Positions 1-7,188 of a DNA stretch of 9,303 bases are shown one piece after another. The notes under the pieces are model-generated. The model did no database searches. It was given only the letters and a program-made list of their open reading frames with translations, and had not been told where the DNA came from. This DNA comes from Bacillota bacterium (GTDB lineage: Bacteria; Bacillota; Clostridia; Acetivibrionales; DTU013). Numbering within the stretch: the first letter of the stretch is position 1; each line of letters begins with the position of its first letter. The stretch lies in the NCBI GenBank assembly GCA_023411715.1, contig JAEYOM010000173.1:1-9303 (forward strand), read 5' to 3'. The position numbers were made by a program, and so were the translations under genes.

Positions 1-1124
1 ATAGTTGCTCCCCAGAAGTTGAGAAGGCCTTCCTGATGGTAATATCCATCCTCGCCTAAAATGGTTGCCATGCTGACGTATTCTTTAGAATCCATCTCAG
101 CACGCGGTTTGAGATAATAGTCAAAAATGTAACACAAATACGGCGTCGCAGCCGCTGCGTAGCATCCGCCTGTTACACCCTGGGAAAAGAAATGTTCCAG
201 CTCCTGATCAACCTTAACAGTGAAAAAATTCGGATTGAGCACTTTGGATGCATAAGCTTCCCTAAACAGCTTCAGACCTTTCAAAGTATCTTCGGAGGCT
301 GCGCCCCATTTATACTTCCCGTCTTTATCCCTATAAAACGAATTGTAATGCGTACTGTTGCTTTGAACGAACAGCATAACCGCACTGGCGGTACTTTCAC
401 TAATTGGAATGAGCTTATTGCCTGTCTTGCCGGGGTCTTTTTCCTGAATTAGCTTTCCAAATTGAATGATTTCAGATGCCGTATATGTACTCTTGATAGG
501 GAAACCGACAGCTTGCGCCCAGTCCTTGCGCATATAAAAAGAGAAGTGATCGGGTAATGGATTTCCGGGTAAATTATTCATAAAACGTGCCCTCGGAAGG
601 AAATATGTTCCGTGGAATCTGCGTTCCATCTCCGGTCCGAGTGATGTTTTGTCAAAAACGTTTGCAAGATTCGGCCAACGGGTCTTCCATTTTTCAGGAA
701 GCTTCTTAAGCAGTTTTTGCTCTACATAACCGGCTGCATCAGGTTGTTTGTAATTATATACACAGATATCCGGCATATCACCGGAGTTGATCCATATGCG
801 AAGCCTTTCATCCCAGTTGTCCATCGCTATGGCTATTACGGCTATATCATAATTGAATTTGTCGGAATAAAATCTGGCATAACCATCACCGGCGGTATAA
901 TCGTATCCGCCAATTGCCTGCGTGGTTGCCAGTGTCAAACTGACTTTTTTGGAGTAATCCGCTGCTGGCTTCCCTTGGTTGTCAGCTTTATTGCTTTGAG
1001 TATTTGCCGTAGATATAATACCTGACCCACCTGGCCGATTCTCTGGGTTGCTTCCGCATGCTGCAACACCAAGTAAAATAAAAACAGCAATTACGAAACA
1101 AAACAATTTCTTCAATGTGTTCAT
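1..1124 (-). CDS. Extracellular solute-binding lipoprotein, family 1 (partial, C-terminus off left edge)
   Basis: I translated this on the minus strand from ATG at 1124 and it stays open to the window edge, giving 374 residues. It is a likely membrane-anchored binding protein of a carbohydrate (oligosaccharide) ABC importer, acting outside the cell membrane. The N-terminus is a lipoprotein signal: KK, a hydrophobic stretch, then lipobox VAAC with the lipidated Cys at 23, followed by a polar Gly/Asn/Ser/Pro-rich linker to about residue 60. The mature part has features typical of family-1 binding proteins of the LplA/YtcQ kind, including the segment NWDERLRIWINSGDMPDIC and aromatic-rich stretches. 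Relatives are usually about 500-560 residues, so perhaps a quarter to a third is missing. An in-frame ATG at 1136 (adding MGYT) is an alternative start; 1124 has GGGG six bases upstream, 1136 has GAGG ten bases upstream. It lies downstream of the AraC regulator on the same strand. The substrate cannot be told. Confidence 0.85.
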   Translation of the reverse strand, partial: MNTLKKLFCFVIAVFILLGVAACGSNPENRPGGSGIISTANTQSNKADNQGKPAADYSKKVSLTLATTQAIGGYDYTAGDGYARFYSDKFNYDIAVIAIAMDNWDERLRIWINSGDMPDICVYNYKQPDAAGYVEQKLLKKLPEKWKTRWPNLANVFDKTSLGPEMERRFHGTYFLPRARFMNNLPGNPLPDHFSFYMRKDWAQAVGFPIKSTYTASEIIQFGKLIQEKDPGKTGNKLIPISESTASAVMLFVQSNSTHYNSFYRDKDGKYKWGAASEDTLKGLKLFREAYASKVLNPNFFTVKVDQELEHFFSQGVTGGCYAAAATPYLCYIFDYYLKPRAEMDSKEYVSMATILGEDGYYHQEGLLNFWGAT

Positions 1125-1156
1125 CGTATACCCCATTTTTTTATTACCTCAAAAAC

Positions 1157-1162
1157 AGTATA
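1157..1162 (-). promoter_or_regulatory. Possible -10 element for the family-1 binding protein gene
   Basis: On the minus strand this reads TATACT, 5 of 6 matches to the sigma-A -10 consensus, about 30 bases before the start codon at 1124. The hexamer 17 bases further upstream (TACGCC) is a poor -35. A loose pair of AACTA-starting 12-mers lies next to it (about 1165-1188). If real, the promoter would need an activator, and the AraC regulator encoded just upstream is the obvious candidate. This is a weak call. Confidence 0.25.
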
Positions 1163-1233
1163 CAGGCTGAATAGTTCAAGGCGTAGTTAAATAATATACC
1201 TTGCAGCTAACGAATAATACTATTAAAAAACAG

Positions 1234-1256
1234 AAAAAATATGAATTTCTTTCATA
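1234..1256 (-). terminator. Weak AT-rich hairpin with T-tract, possible terminator or attenuator
   Basis: Read on the minus strand, TATGAA and TTCATA form a perfect 6-base-pair stem with a 5-base loop (1240-1256), followed at once by a run of T with more T a few bases on. The stem is all A/T except one G-C pair per arm, so it is thermodynamically weak. It is one of two such hairpins between the AraC regulator and the binding-protein gene. Confidence 0.3.
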
Positions 1257-1266
1257 GAGACACTAG

Positions 1267-1290
1267 AAAAAATGAAATCTATTAATTTCA
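1267..1290 (-). terminator. Weak AT-rich hairpin with T-tract behind the AraC regulator
   Basis: On the minus strand, TGAAAT and ATTTCA make a 6-base-pair stem with a 6-base loop (1273-1290), followed by six T. It begins about 25 bases after the stop codon of the AraC regulator (1315), which is the expected place for a terminator. The stem has only one G-C pair, so read-through into the binding-protein gene is likely even if it works. Confidence 0.35.
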
Positions 1291-1314
1291 CACCTTTTTT
1301 ATTTTTTCATAGTA

Positions 1315-3669
1315 TCAGTCGCTTTTGACCACCTTTTCGTACAATCGGCCGGCCAGATAATTTTTCGGCGTTGTACCGAATTTTAACTTGAAACGCCTGT
1401 AGAAAGTGCTTTCATTCTCCATACCCACAGCGTACATGATTGTATTGATACTGTCATCCGATATCTCTAAAAGCTCCGCAGCTTTGCTTAATCTGTAATC
1501 TGTAATAAAATCCGATACCGAACAGCCACAGATGCTATTGAAAGAGAAATTCAGATAGTTAGGTGAAATTTTAATTCTTTCAGCTATGCTGACCAGACTC
1601 AGGTTCGGATCGGTATATTCGTTATAAATTATACTTTTTGCCGCTTTAATATTTCTATTATGTTTGGTTGTAGAACTGCCGTCGGTAAAACTATTTTTTA
1701 TTAAATCCTGCAGAACCGATTGAAACTCATCAATTGTATGATAATCTACCGGGTTGATGTCGAACAAATCCATTGGATGCGAAGTATCATTGGCCTTATT
1801 GGCCTCATTTATTGCAACATTGATAGTATTGCATAAATTCATCAAAGAAATTGTGATATTATTATAGTTCATCTTCTTAAGCTTATTGATGATATCATCC
1901 ATATGTATCGTCACCGCATCATAGTTTTGCTCCTTGATACCGGTAACCAGTTTTTGCTCAACGGAAGAAGGATAGTTCAAGGAAGAATTGCTCAGGTTTC
2001 CTTCAATCAATTCAGTAGTAATGATAGCGGTACTGCCATATATATAGCTGTAAGACAGATGGCGCTGCAGCATAATATAGGTTTCCGATAATTTTGTGAC
2101 TGAACGTATGGGATCACTGATTATTGCGGCATATGACATACTATAATTATTATATGTTTTTTGCTGCATATTACTTATAACCTGACGCAATACCTCTTTA
2201 TCGTTCTCCTCATTTTTATTGGCCCCTGCATTAATAATTGCAACAATATACTTGCTTTCAAGGTAAACAATATCATTGACATAGCAATTACTTAACGCTT
2301 CACTAAAAGTATTTCTAATCCAGCCGCTTATGCTTTGCACTGCCGGATTATCTGCAGATGCCGAATCCAGTTTCAATATGACGAGTGTAAGTACGTCCCT
2401 TATATTCACGTTAAATAATCCGGAGCTGCTGATGTTCATAATTTCATTATCCGTTACCGTATCACTATTGATAAGCAGTTGGGTCAAATAGTATTTGTAC
2501 TTTATGAGATCAGTTGAATTAATTTCTTTTTTCAAAAGATGTATTTCATTGACACTGCGTATGTACGAATCCTCCAAAAAGCCTAATTCATCCCTATTTA
2601 TGTAACTATCATTACTATTGCCGGTATAACTGCTGATACTCTTCAAAAGCTTTTGAAAAGGTTTGTATATGTTCTCAGCCATAAAAAAGGCAATAAACAA
2701 TGAAATAATGATTATGGATGCTGAAATGATAAGGAGGGCTATCTTTATATTCTTCACGCCTGCATATACATTATCATACGTCTGGATTTTATATAAAATA
2801 AAGCCTTCATCTTTCAAATAAACATATGAGAGGATGCTCTTTTCTTTACCGATATAACATGGAATAATATCTGATGTAACTCCATTTTTAATTTTCTCCA
2901 TGATCGTATGATAATAAACAATAGTCAGATCATCGAGGTATTTTTGTGAAGTTCCGTTATCAACATTGAAAAACTTACGATTGGACGCCATTAAAAGAAA
3001 ACGGCCATTGTCATTGGGATTCAGACTGTAAAGGTTATCCAAAAGCCATTCCGGTTGAATATTTACAATCACGCATCCATGAAAGCGGTTATTTTCATCT
3101 GCGGTATCATAATAAAAATAAGAAAGTACATCCTCATATTCTATCGTTTCAGGATTATTGGTTTTGATCTTCCGCAAAACCGGCATCAACTTTGGTACCT
3201 GATTATACTGGAGTATCGCTTTTCCCAGGTAAACATCGCTTGTTTCGGACACGGAATCTGCAAAAGCGGAGTAGTAGGCTTGGCTAAAATTATTGTAAAT
3301 ATAAACGGAATGGATATAAGGTTCAAAACTCTTCATATCATAAGAAATATTTTTCAGTTCGGCGGCTATTTCCTCCCATTCCAGCTCATCCGGCCGGCTG
3401 TACATGACTTTATCGGCGGAGGGGCTATAGAAAACCTTTTTACAAAAATTGATAATCAATTTATTGGTATTTTCATAATTCTTCTGTATTTGCATCAGCA
3501 TCTTCATATCATTTTCATATGTATTCCTGGTGACACTGTTATCTATATATATGTAAAAAGCCAATGTTGCAAGTATTACAAGTAATATCAAGGAAGAAAT
3601 GGACAAATAAAATATGCGATTGAAATATCTGTGACCAAATAATTGTTTAAACCATACAACTATTTTCAT
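1315..3669 (-). CDS. Membrane-bound AraC-family transcriptional regulator with extracytoplasmic sensor domain
   Basis: 784 residues. This is a one-component regulator that probably senses an external ligand and binds DNA directly. Visible layout: short basic N-terminus; membrane segment at about 21-42; extracytoplasmic domain at about 43-305, with the size and position of a double-Cache-like domain; second membrane segment at about 308-331; a short HAMP-like linker (KPFQKLLKSI...NRDELGFLEDSY, about 336-370); a cytoplasmic middle region at about 385-650; and an AraC-type double helix-turn-helix at about 673-775 ending in the signature FYRRFKLKFGTTPKNYL. The start has AGGAG six bases upstream and a near-consensus promoter further up (3752-3779). 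It precedes a family-1 binding-protein gene on the same strand, the usual partner of such regulators in Firmicutes, and likely activates that transporter. The gene is clearly AT-richer than the operon to its right: 18 of 60 bases are G/C at 2101-2160, against 37 of 60 at 5221-5280. The ligand is unknown. Confidence 0.92.
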   Translation of the reverse strand: MKIVVWFKQLFGHRYFNRIFYLSISSLILLVILATLAFYIYIDNSVTRNTYENDMKMLMQIQKNYENTNKLIINFCKKVFYSPSADKVMYSRPDELEWEEIAAELKNISYDMKSFEPYIHSVYIYNNFSQAYYSAFADSVSETSDVYLGKAILQYNQVPKLMPVLRKIKTNNPETIEYEDVLSYFYYDTADENNRFHGCVIVNIQPEWLLDNLYSLNPNDNGRFLLMASNRKFFNVDNGTSQKYLDDLTIVYYHTIMEKIKNGVTSDIIPCYIGKEKSILSYVYLKDEGFILYKIQTYDNVYAGVKNIKIALLIISASIIIISLFIAFFMAENIYKPFQKLLKSISSYTGNSNDSYINRDELGFLEDSYIRSVNEIHLLKKEINSTDLIKYKYYLTQLLINSDTVTDNEIMNISSSGLFNVNIRDVLTLVILKLDSASADNPAVQSISGWIRNTFSEALSNCYVNDIVYLESKYIVAIINAGANKNEENDKEVLRQVISNMQQKTYNNYSMSYAAIISDPIRSVTKLSETYIMLQRHLSYSYIYGSTAIITTELIEGNLSNSSLNYPSSVEQKLVTGIKEQNYDAVTIHMDDIINKLKKMNYNNITISLMNLCNTINVAINEANKANDTSHPMDLFDINPVDYHTIDEFQSVLQDLIKNSFTDGSSTTKHNRNIKAAKSIIYNEYTDPNLSLVSIAERIKISPNYLNFSFNSICGCSVSDFITDYRLSKAAELLEISDDSINTIMYAVGMENESTFYRRFKLKFGTTPKNYLAGRLYEKVVKSD

Positions 3670-3751
3670 TTATTTCTCCTCAATATTTATTGAAATATCA
3701 TCTGTTTTCTCACACAATCCTTGTGGTTCCCTGCAGGCAGTTACATTTCAA

Positions 3752-3779
3752 ATTATACAGCGTGACATCTACTTTTCAA
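3752..3779 (-). promoter_or_regulatory. Sigma-A promoter of the membrane AraC regulator
   Basis: On the minus strand, TTGAAA (3774-3779) and a perfect TATAAT (3752-3757) are separated by 16 bases. Transcription would begin near 3745, giving a leader of about 75 bases before the ATG at 3669. It is the best sigma-A promoter I can see in the window. Confidence 0.7.
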
Positions 3780-3795
3780 AGCTCAATTTGTTTTT

Positions 3796-3813
3796 TATTG
3801 AAATGTTTCAATA
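3796..3813. promoter_or_regulatory. 18-base palindrome, candidate operator
   Basis: TATTGAAATGTTTCAATA is a perfect inverted repeat: 8-base arms TATTGAAA and TTTCAATA around TG. It lies 17 bases upstream of the -35 of the minus-strand promoter, centred about 60 bases before its likely transcription start, a common activator position. The half-site TATTGAAAT occurs again at 3688-3696 in the leader of the same gene. The protein that binds is unknown; AraC proteins generally prefer direct repeats, so another regulator is possible. Confidence 0.45.
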
Positions 3814-3832
3814 CCCGGCCTTCGGGCAAAAC

Positions 3833-3846
3833 CAGACACATGTCTG
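3833..3846. repeat. Short inverted repeat in divergent region
   Basis: CAGACA and TGTCTG are perfect inverted copies separated by CA. With 6-base arms this could be a regulator half-site pair or chance; there is no T-tract, so it is not a terminator. Confidence 0.25.
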
Positions 3847-3973
3847 TATGCCGTGTTGTCTTTGCCGAATGCGAACAATTTGCGCTCATAGCCAAAAATG
3901 GAGGTGCCGGGCTGAATGTCTCAGCTTCGTATATGAATGATAGAAAAACGAACCAATATCTAAAAAAAACCTA

Positions 3974-4002
3974 TTGCAGATTATGGTAATATGTTGAATA
4001 AT
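3974..4002 (+). promoter_or_regulatory. Possible promoter of the sensor operon
   Basis: TTGCAG (3974-3979) and AATAAT (3997-4002) are separated by 17 bases, giving a fair -10 with a weak -35 about 60 bases before the response regulator start. No better plus-strand pair was seen in the region. This is a tentative call. Confidence 0.3.
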
Positions 4003-4059
4003 AAATGGGGGTTTGCATACATGGAAAGGCATGACACATCTATTGGAAGGGAAGACAAC

Positions 4060-5676
4060 ATGTTTAAGGTCTTTCTTGTCGAGGATGAGATTGTGGTGCG
4101 CGAAGGCATACGCAAAAACATTCCTTGGGAGCAGTATGGCTTTCTTTATACCGGCGACGCTTCGGACGGAGAGCTTGCTCTGCCAATGATTCGCCAGATA
4201 CAGCCCGATCTTCTGATTACTGATATAAAAATGCCGTTCATGGACGGACTGGCTCTGATCGAGCTGGTCCGAAAGGAACTGCCGAGGACAAAAATCGTCA
4301 TTGTCAGCGGATACGACGATTTTTCCTACGCGCAGCAGGCAATTCGCATGGGCGTGGAGCAATATCTGCTGAAGCCGGTAGTAAAGGGAAAGATGGTGGA
4401 AATCCTGATTGCGCTGCAGAAGAAAATGGAAGCCGAGCGGCAGCAGCAGGAATACCTTGCGAGGTTCCAACGGGAAGTCCGGGAGTACGAAACATTTTCA
4501 CGCAGGAGGTTTTTCGAACAAATCGTCACCGGTGGCTTAAGCGTATTGGAAATCTCCGAAACCGCGAAGTCGATGGGTATCGACGTGAACGCCCCGTTCT
4601 ACAATATTGTGCTTTTTTCGCTGAACAGCGCCGGATATGACAGAAGTGCACCCGAGAGCTATACTGACGAGCTCGCTGCGATACAGGACAAGATTATGCA
4701 GTTTATCGTCAGCCATCCGGAGCTGATTCTATTCAGATGGGACATCACGACGTACGCCGTTTTGGTAAAGGGCGGGCAGGATGATATCATACAACGAACC
4801 GGCGATTGCATCGAGAACATACGCAGCCGCTGTGCCATGGCCGGCAGCGATGCAAGCTGGCATATTGCGCACGGCACGCCGGTATCGCGGCTCGGTGCCA
4901 TTCCAGCCTGCTTTACGGAAGCAAGCCGCGTTTTATCCTATCGCTATCTATGTCCGGAGGAGCATATCCTTTCTAAAGAGCGCATTCAGGATTTCCGGAA
5001 AAAGGACGGCTCAGAAATTGATTCGGGTAAAAAGGAAATCGATCAGGAGTGTATCCGCAACTTTTTAAGCAATGGAGCGGGAGAAGAGATCGAACGCTTC
5101 ATCGATCAACTGCTGTTAAGCGCCGGAGAGGGAGCTGTTTCTCTGACATTGTTCTGTAAGTACCTGACCATGACGATTTATTTCGCGGCCGTGAAGTATC
5201 TGGATTCGATTGGCTGCCGCACGGACAGCTTCTGGTCGCTCGAGCTTCGGCCCAGTGACAGTATGTCGACACCGGGGGAAGCGCGGCAGTACGCACGCCG
5301 GATCATAGGGCAGGCGATCGAGCTGCGCGACCGCGAAAGCAAAAAACAGCAGCGCGATATGCTGACCCAGGCAATCGGATTCATTGATATGCATTATCAG
5401 GAGGAGTCGATTTCGCTAGACAGGGTGGCCAGAAAAGTAAATGTCAGCCCAAACTACTTTTCGGCGATATTCAGTCAGGAAGTCGGGCAGACCTTCATAG
5501 AATACCTTACCGGTAAACGGATCGACGAGGCGAAACGCATGCTTCGCCAAACGGAAAAGCGTTCCAGCGAGATCGCATTCGCCGTTGGGTATAAGGATCC
5601 GCATTATTTCAGTTTCGCGTTCAAGAAAATTTCGGGCTGCACGCCCAGTGAATATCGCAAAGGAAATAAGCAGTGA
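4060..5676 (+). CDS. YesN-type response regulator (receiver plus AraC DNA-binding domain)
   Basis: 538 residues. A cytoplasmic output protein that is phosphorylated by the partner kinase and then binds DNA. The receiver domain (about 1-120) has the acidic pair E8/D9, phosphoacceptor D55 in LLITDIKMP, S83 in IVSGYDD and the conserved K105 in YLLKP. A long helical/mixed middle region follows (about 120-430), as usual in YesN proteins. The C-terminal AraC domain (about 434-534) has two helix-turn-helix units, VARKVNVSPNYFSAIF and IAFAVGYKDPHYFSFAFKK, ending GCTPSEYRK. I chose ATG 4060 because MFKVFLVEDE is the normal receiver start and AGGGA lies seven bases upstream; in-frame ATGs at 3991 and 4021 would add 23 or 13 residues with no homology sense. 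The kinase gene overlaps its stop codon, so the two are translationally coupled. The likely target is the transporter gene at 8435. Confidence 0.95.
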   Translation: MFKVFLVEDEIVVREGIRKNIPWEQYGFLYTGDASDGELALPMIRQIQPDLLITDIKMPFMDGLALIELVRKELPRTKIVIVSGYDDFSYAQQAIRMGVEQYLLKPVVKGKMVEILIALQKKMEAERQQQEYLARFQREVREYETFSRRRFFEQIVTGGLSVLEISETAKSMGIDVNAPFYNIVLFSLNSAGYDRSAPESYTDELAAIQDKIMQFIVSHPELILFRWDITTYAVLVKGGQDDIIQRTGDCIENIRSRCAMAGSDASWHIAHGTPVSRLGAIPACFTEASRVLSYRYLCPEEHILSKERIQDFRKKDGSEIDSGKKEIDQECIRNFLSNGAGEEIERFIDQLLLSAGEGAVSLTLFCKYLTMTIYFAAVKYLDSIGCRTDSFWSLELRPSDSMSTPGEARQYARRIIGQAIELRDRESKKQQRDMLTQAIGFIDMHYQEESISLDRVARKVNVSPNYFSAIFSQEVGQTFIEYLTGKRIDEAKRMLRQTEKRSSEIAFAVGYKDPHYFSFAFKKISGCTPSEYRKGNKQ

Positions 5677-7148
5677 GCGCAAATTTCCGGCGAGAGGCAA
5701 AAGGGAAAATGACCATGCAGATCAAGCTCTGGAAGATGATCTTGATTGTCGCGTTGCCGCTGATGATCGTCATCATAGCTGTCGCGTCGATCGGGATTGG
5801 TTATGCGCTGCAGTATCACGCTATCCTGAACAACGTTACTGTGGCCTCGGACTTCAATCAGAATTTCAAAGACGACGTCGATCTGAAAATGTACTATTAC
5901 GTGATCGAAAGCCAGTATTCGGATGGCCTGCCAATCGAGGAGGTACAATCCGCAGAGACGATCTCGCGAAAGCTGATCGATACGACGACTGAAAAAGACA
6001 GTCTCCGCGCCGTCAGCAGTGTTTTGAACCTGTGCCGCAACCTGGAGGAAAAGATCCAACAGATCGCGGATACGAAGGAATACGATTCCCGCATCGATCA
6101 ACTGGATAATAACATCTATATTCTGACGGATCTCATCCAGAAGTATATGTACACCTATCTTTATTACGAGGCGGCGCATCTGAACGCACTGCAGACAACT
6201 ATGATTACGAACATGATCGTTTTGATGGGCGTAGTCGTTGTTTTGTCACTGGTGTTGATGTGTTTCCTTTTGATCTATTCCAGAAAGCTAAGCCGCAAGA
6301 TCGTTGATCCGATAGATAAGATCTGCCAGCGCCTGGAAGCTATCGGCAAGGGAAGCTTGCTTGTATGCGAGCCGATTCAGGCAGACGTGGAGGAAGTACA
6401 GCTTCTTTCCGATGGCATAGAGAACATGGTCGGGCGTCTGAAACGGCAGATCGAAATGAACATCGAGCAGGAAAAGCAGCGCCGGCGCACCGAATTAGCA
6501 TTACTGCAGGCGCAGATCAATCCGCATTTTCTTTATAACACTATGGATACCATTGTCTGGCTGATAGAGTCCGGGGATATCGGCGAATCGGTTACGATGG
6601 TCAACAGCCTGTCGAACTACTTCCGCTTTTCACTGAGCCGCGGACAAAACGTTATCACGCTCGCGGAAGAAGAACAGCACATTCGAAGCTATCTGGAAAT
6701 CCAGCAGATACGTTACCGGGATCTGATGGAATACGAAATCGAGATACCGGATCAGCTGAAAAACTTCATCCTGCCGAAGCTCACACTGCAGCCGCTGGTG
6801 GAAAACGCGCTGTATCATGGCATAAAAGTCAGGCGCCGCCAGGGCAGTATTCACGTGGCCGGCAGAGCGGAGAACGAACATCTTATTCTGGAAGTGACGG
6901 ACGATGGGATCGGTATGTCGGAGGAGCGTCTGGATGCGGTGCGGGCGTCCCTTGCGGACGGCAGGAGTGAAGGGTTCGGGCTAAGGGCGGTGCATCAGAG
7001 AATCCAAATACTGTTCGGCGGGGAATACGGTTTAGCTATAGAAAGCACGGTGGATGCCGGTACAAAGGTCATCGTAACAATGCCCATGAAGACGATCCAG
7101 GAGTCCAACGATGAAATATCAAGTTGTGGAAGCATTATAGCCATATAA
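5673..7148 (+). CDS. YesM/LytS-type sensor histidine kinase
   Basis: 491 residues from GTG 5673. A membrane kinase that should phosphorylate the upstream response regulator. Membrane segments lie at about 21-46 and 177-202; the roughly 130 residues between them look wholly helical, like a small four-helix bundle rather than a Cache domain. A HAMP region follows (about 203-258), then a His_kinase domain with the phosphorylated H285 in QAQINPHFLYNT, and an ATPase domain with N-box N378 (PLVENALYHG), G1 box DDGIGM (410-415) and G2 box GFGLRAV (434-440). The GTG start overlaps the regulator stop (GTGA) and has AAGGA eight bases upstream. ATG 5709 and ATG 5715 are in-frame alternatives that remove 12 or 14 residues and give a more usual short N-terminus. 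A compact helical sensor is consistent with sensing through the binding protein encoded next, as in LytS of C. beijerinckii, rather than binding sugar itself; that is inference. Confidence 0.95.
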   Translation: MSANFRREAKGKMTMQIKLWKMILIVALPLMIVIIAVASIGIGYALQYHAILNNVTVASDFNQNFKDDVDLKMYYYVIESQYSDGLPIEEVQSAETISRKLIDTTTEKDSLRAVSSVLNLCRNLEEKIQQIADTKEYDSRIDQLDNNIYILTDLIQKYMYTYLYYEAAHLNALQTTMITNMIVLMGVVVVLSLVLMCFLLIYSRKLSRKIVDPIDKICQRLEAIGKGSLLVCEPIQADVEEVQLLSDGIENMVGRLKRQIEMNIEQEKQRRRTELALLQAQINPHFLYNTMDTIVWLIESGDIGESVTMVNSLSNYFRFSLSRGQNVITLAEEEQHIRSYLEIQQIRYRDLMEYEIEIPDQLKNFILPKLTLQPLVENALYHGIKVRRRQGSIHVAGRAENEHLILEVTDDGIGMSEERLDAVRASLADGRSEGFGLRAVHQRIQILFGGEYGLAIESTVDAGTKVIVTMPMKTIQESNDEISSCGSIIAI

Positions 7149-7188
7149 TCGCATGATGTTACAACTTTTTGAGGTGGGAGAAGGATAC

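Larger units (their letters stand above)
3670..4059. other. Divergent intergenic region
   Basis: About 390 bases separate the start codons of the minus-strand AraC regulator and the plus-strand response regulator. It holds the promoter for the minus gene, an 18-base palindrome, a shorter inverted repeat and a possible promoter for the plus operon. A 99-codon open frame (3690-3989, plus) and an antisense frame entering from the right show no recognisable protein features, so I treat the region as non-coding. Confidence 0.75.

Noticed and set aside
192..1025. Plus-strand open frames in the first kilobase
   Set aside because: The minus strand carries a continuous lipoprotein reading frame from 1124 to the window edge with signal peptide and family features, so these are shadows.
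3055..3585. 176-codon plus-strand open frame inside the membrane AraC gene
   Set aside because: It is the reverse shadow of the extracytoplasmic domain coding sequence; the minus-strand frame has clear domains.
3813..3826. CCCG/CGGG mini-hairpin as a terminator
   Set aside because: The stem has only four pairs, no T-tract follows on either strand, and no gene ends nearby.
3690..3989. 99-codon plus-strand open frame between the divergent genes
   Set aside because: It has no recognisable motif, overlaps the promoter and palindrome of the minus-strand regulator, and has an implausible Cys/His/Arg mixture. Treated as non-coding.
3886..4470. 194-codon minus-strand open frame overlapping the response regulator start
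   Set aside because: It is antisense to the receiver domain coding sequence, rich in His, Leu and Arg as such shadows often are, and has no family features.
5604..6179. 191-codon minus-strand open frame across the regulator-kinase junction
   Set aside because: It is antisense to two well-supported genes and shows no domain.
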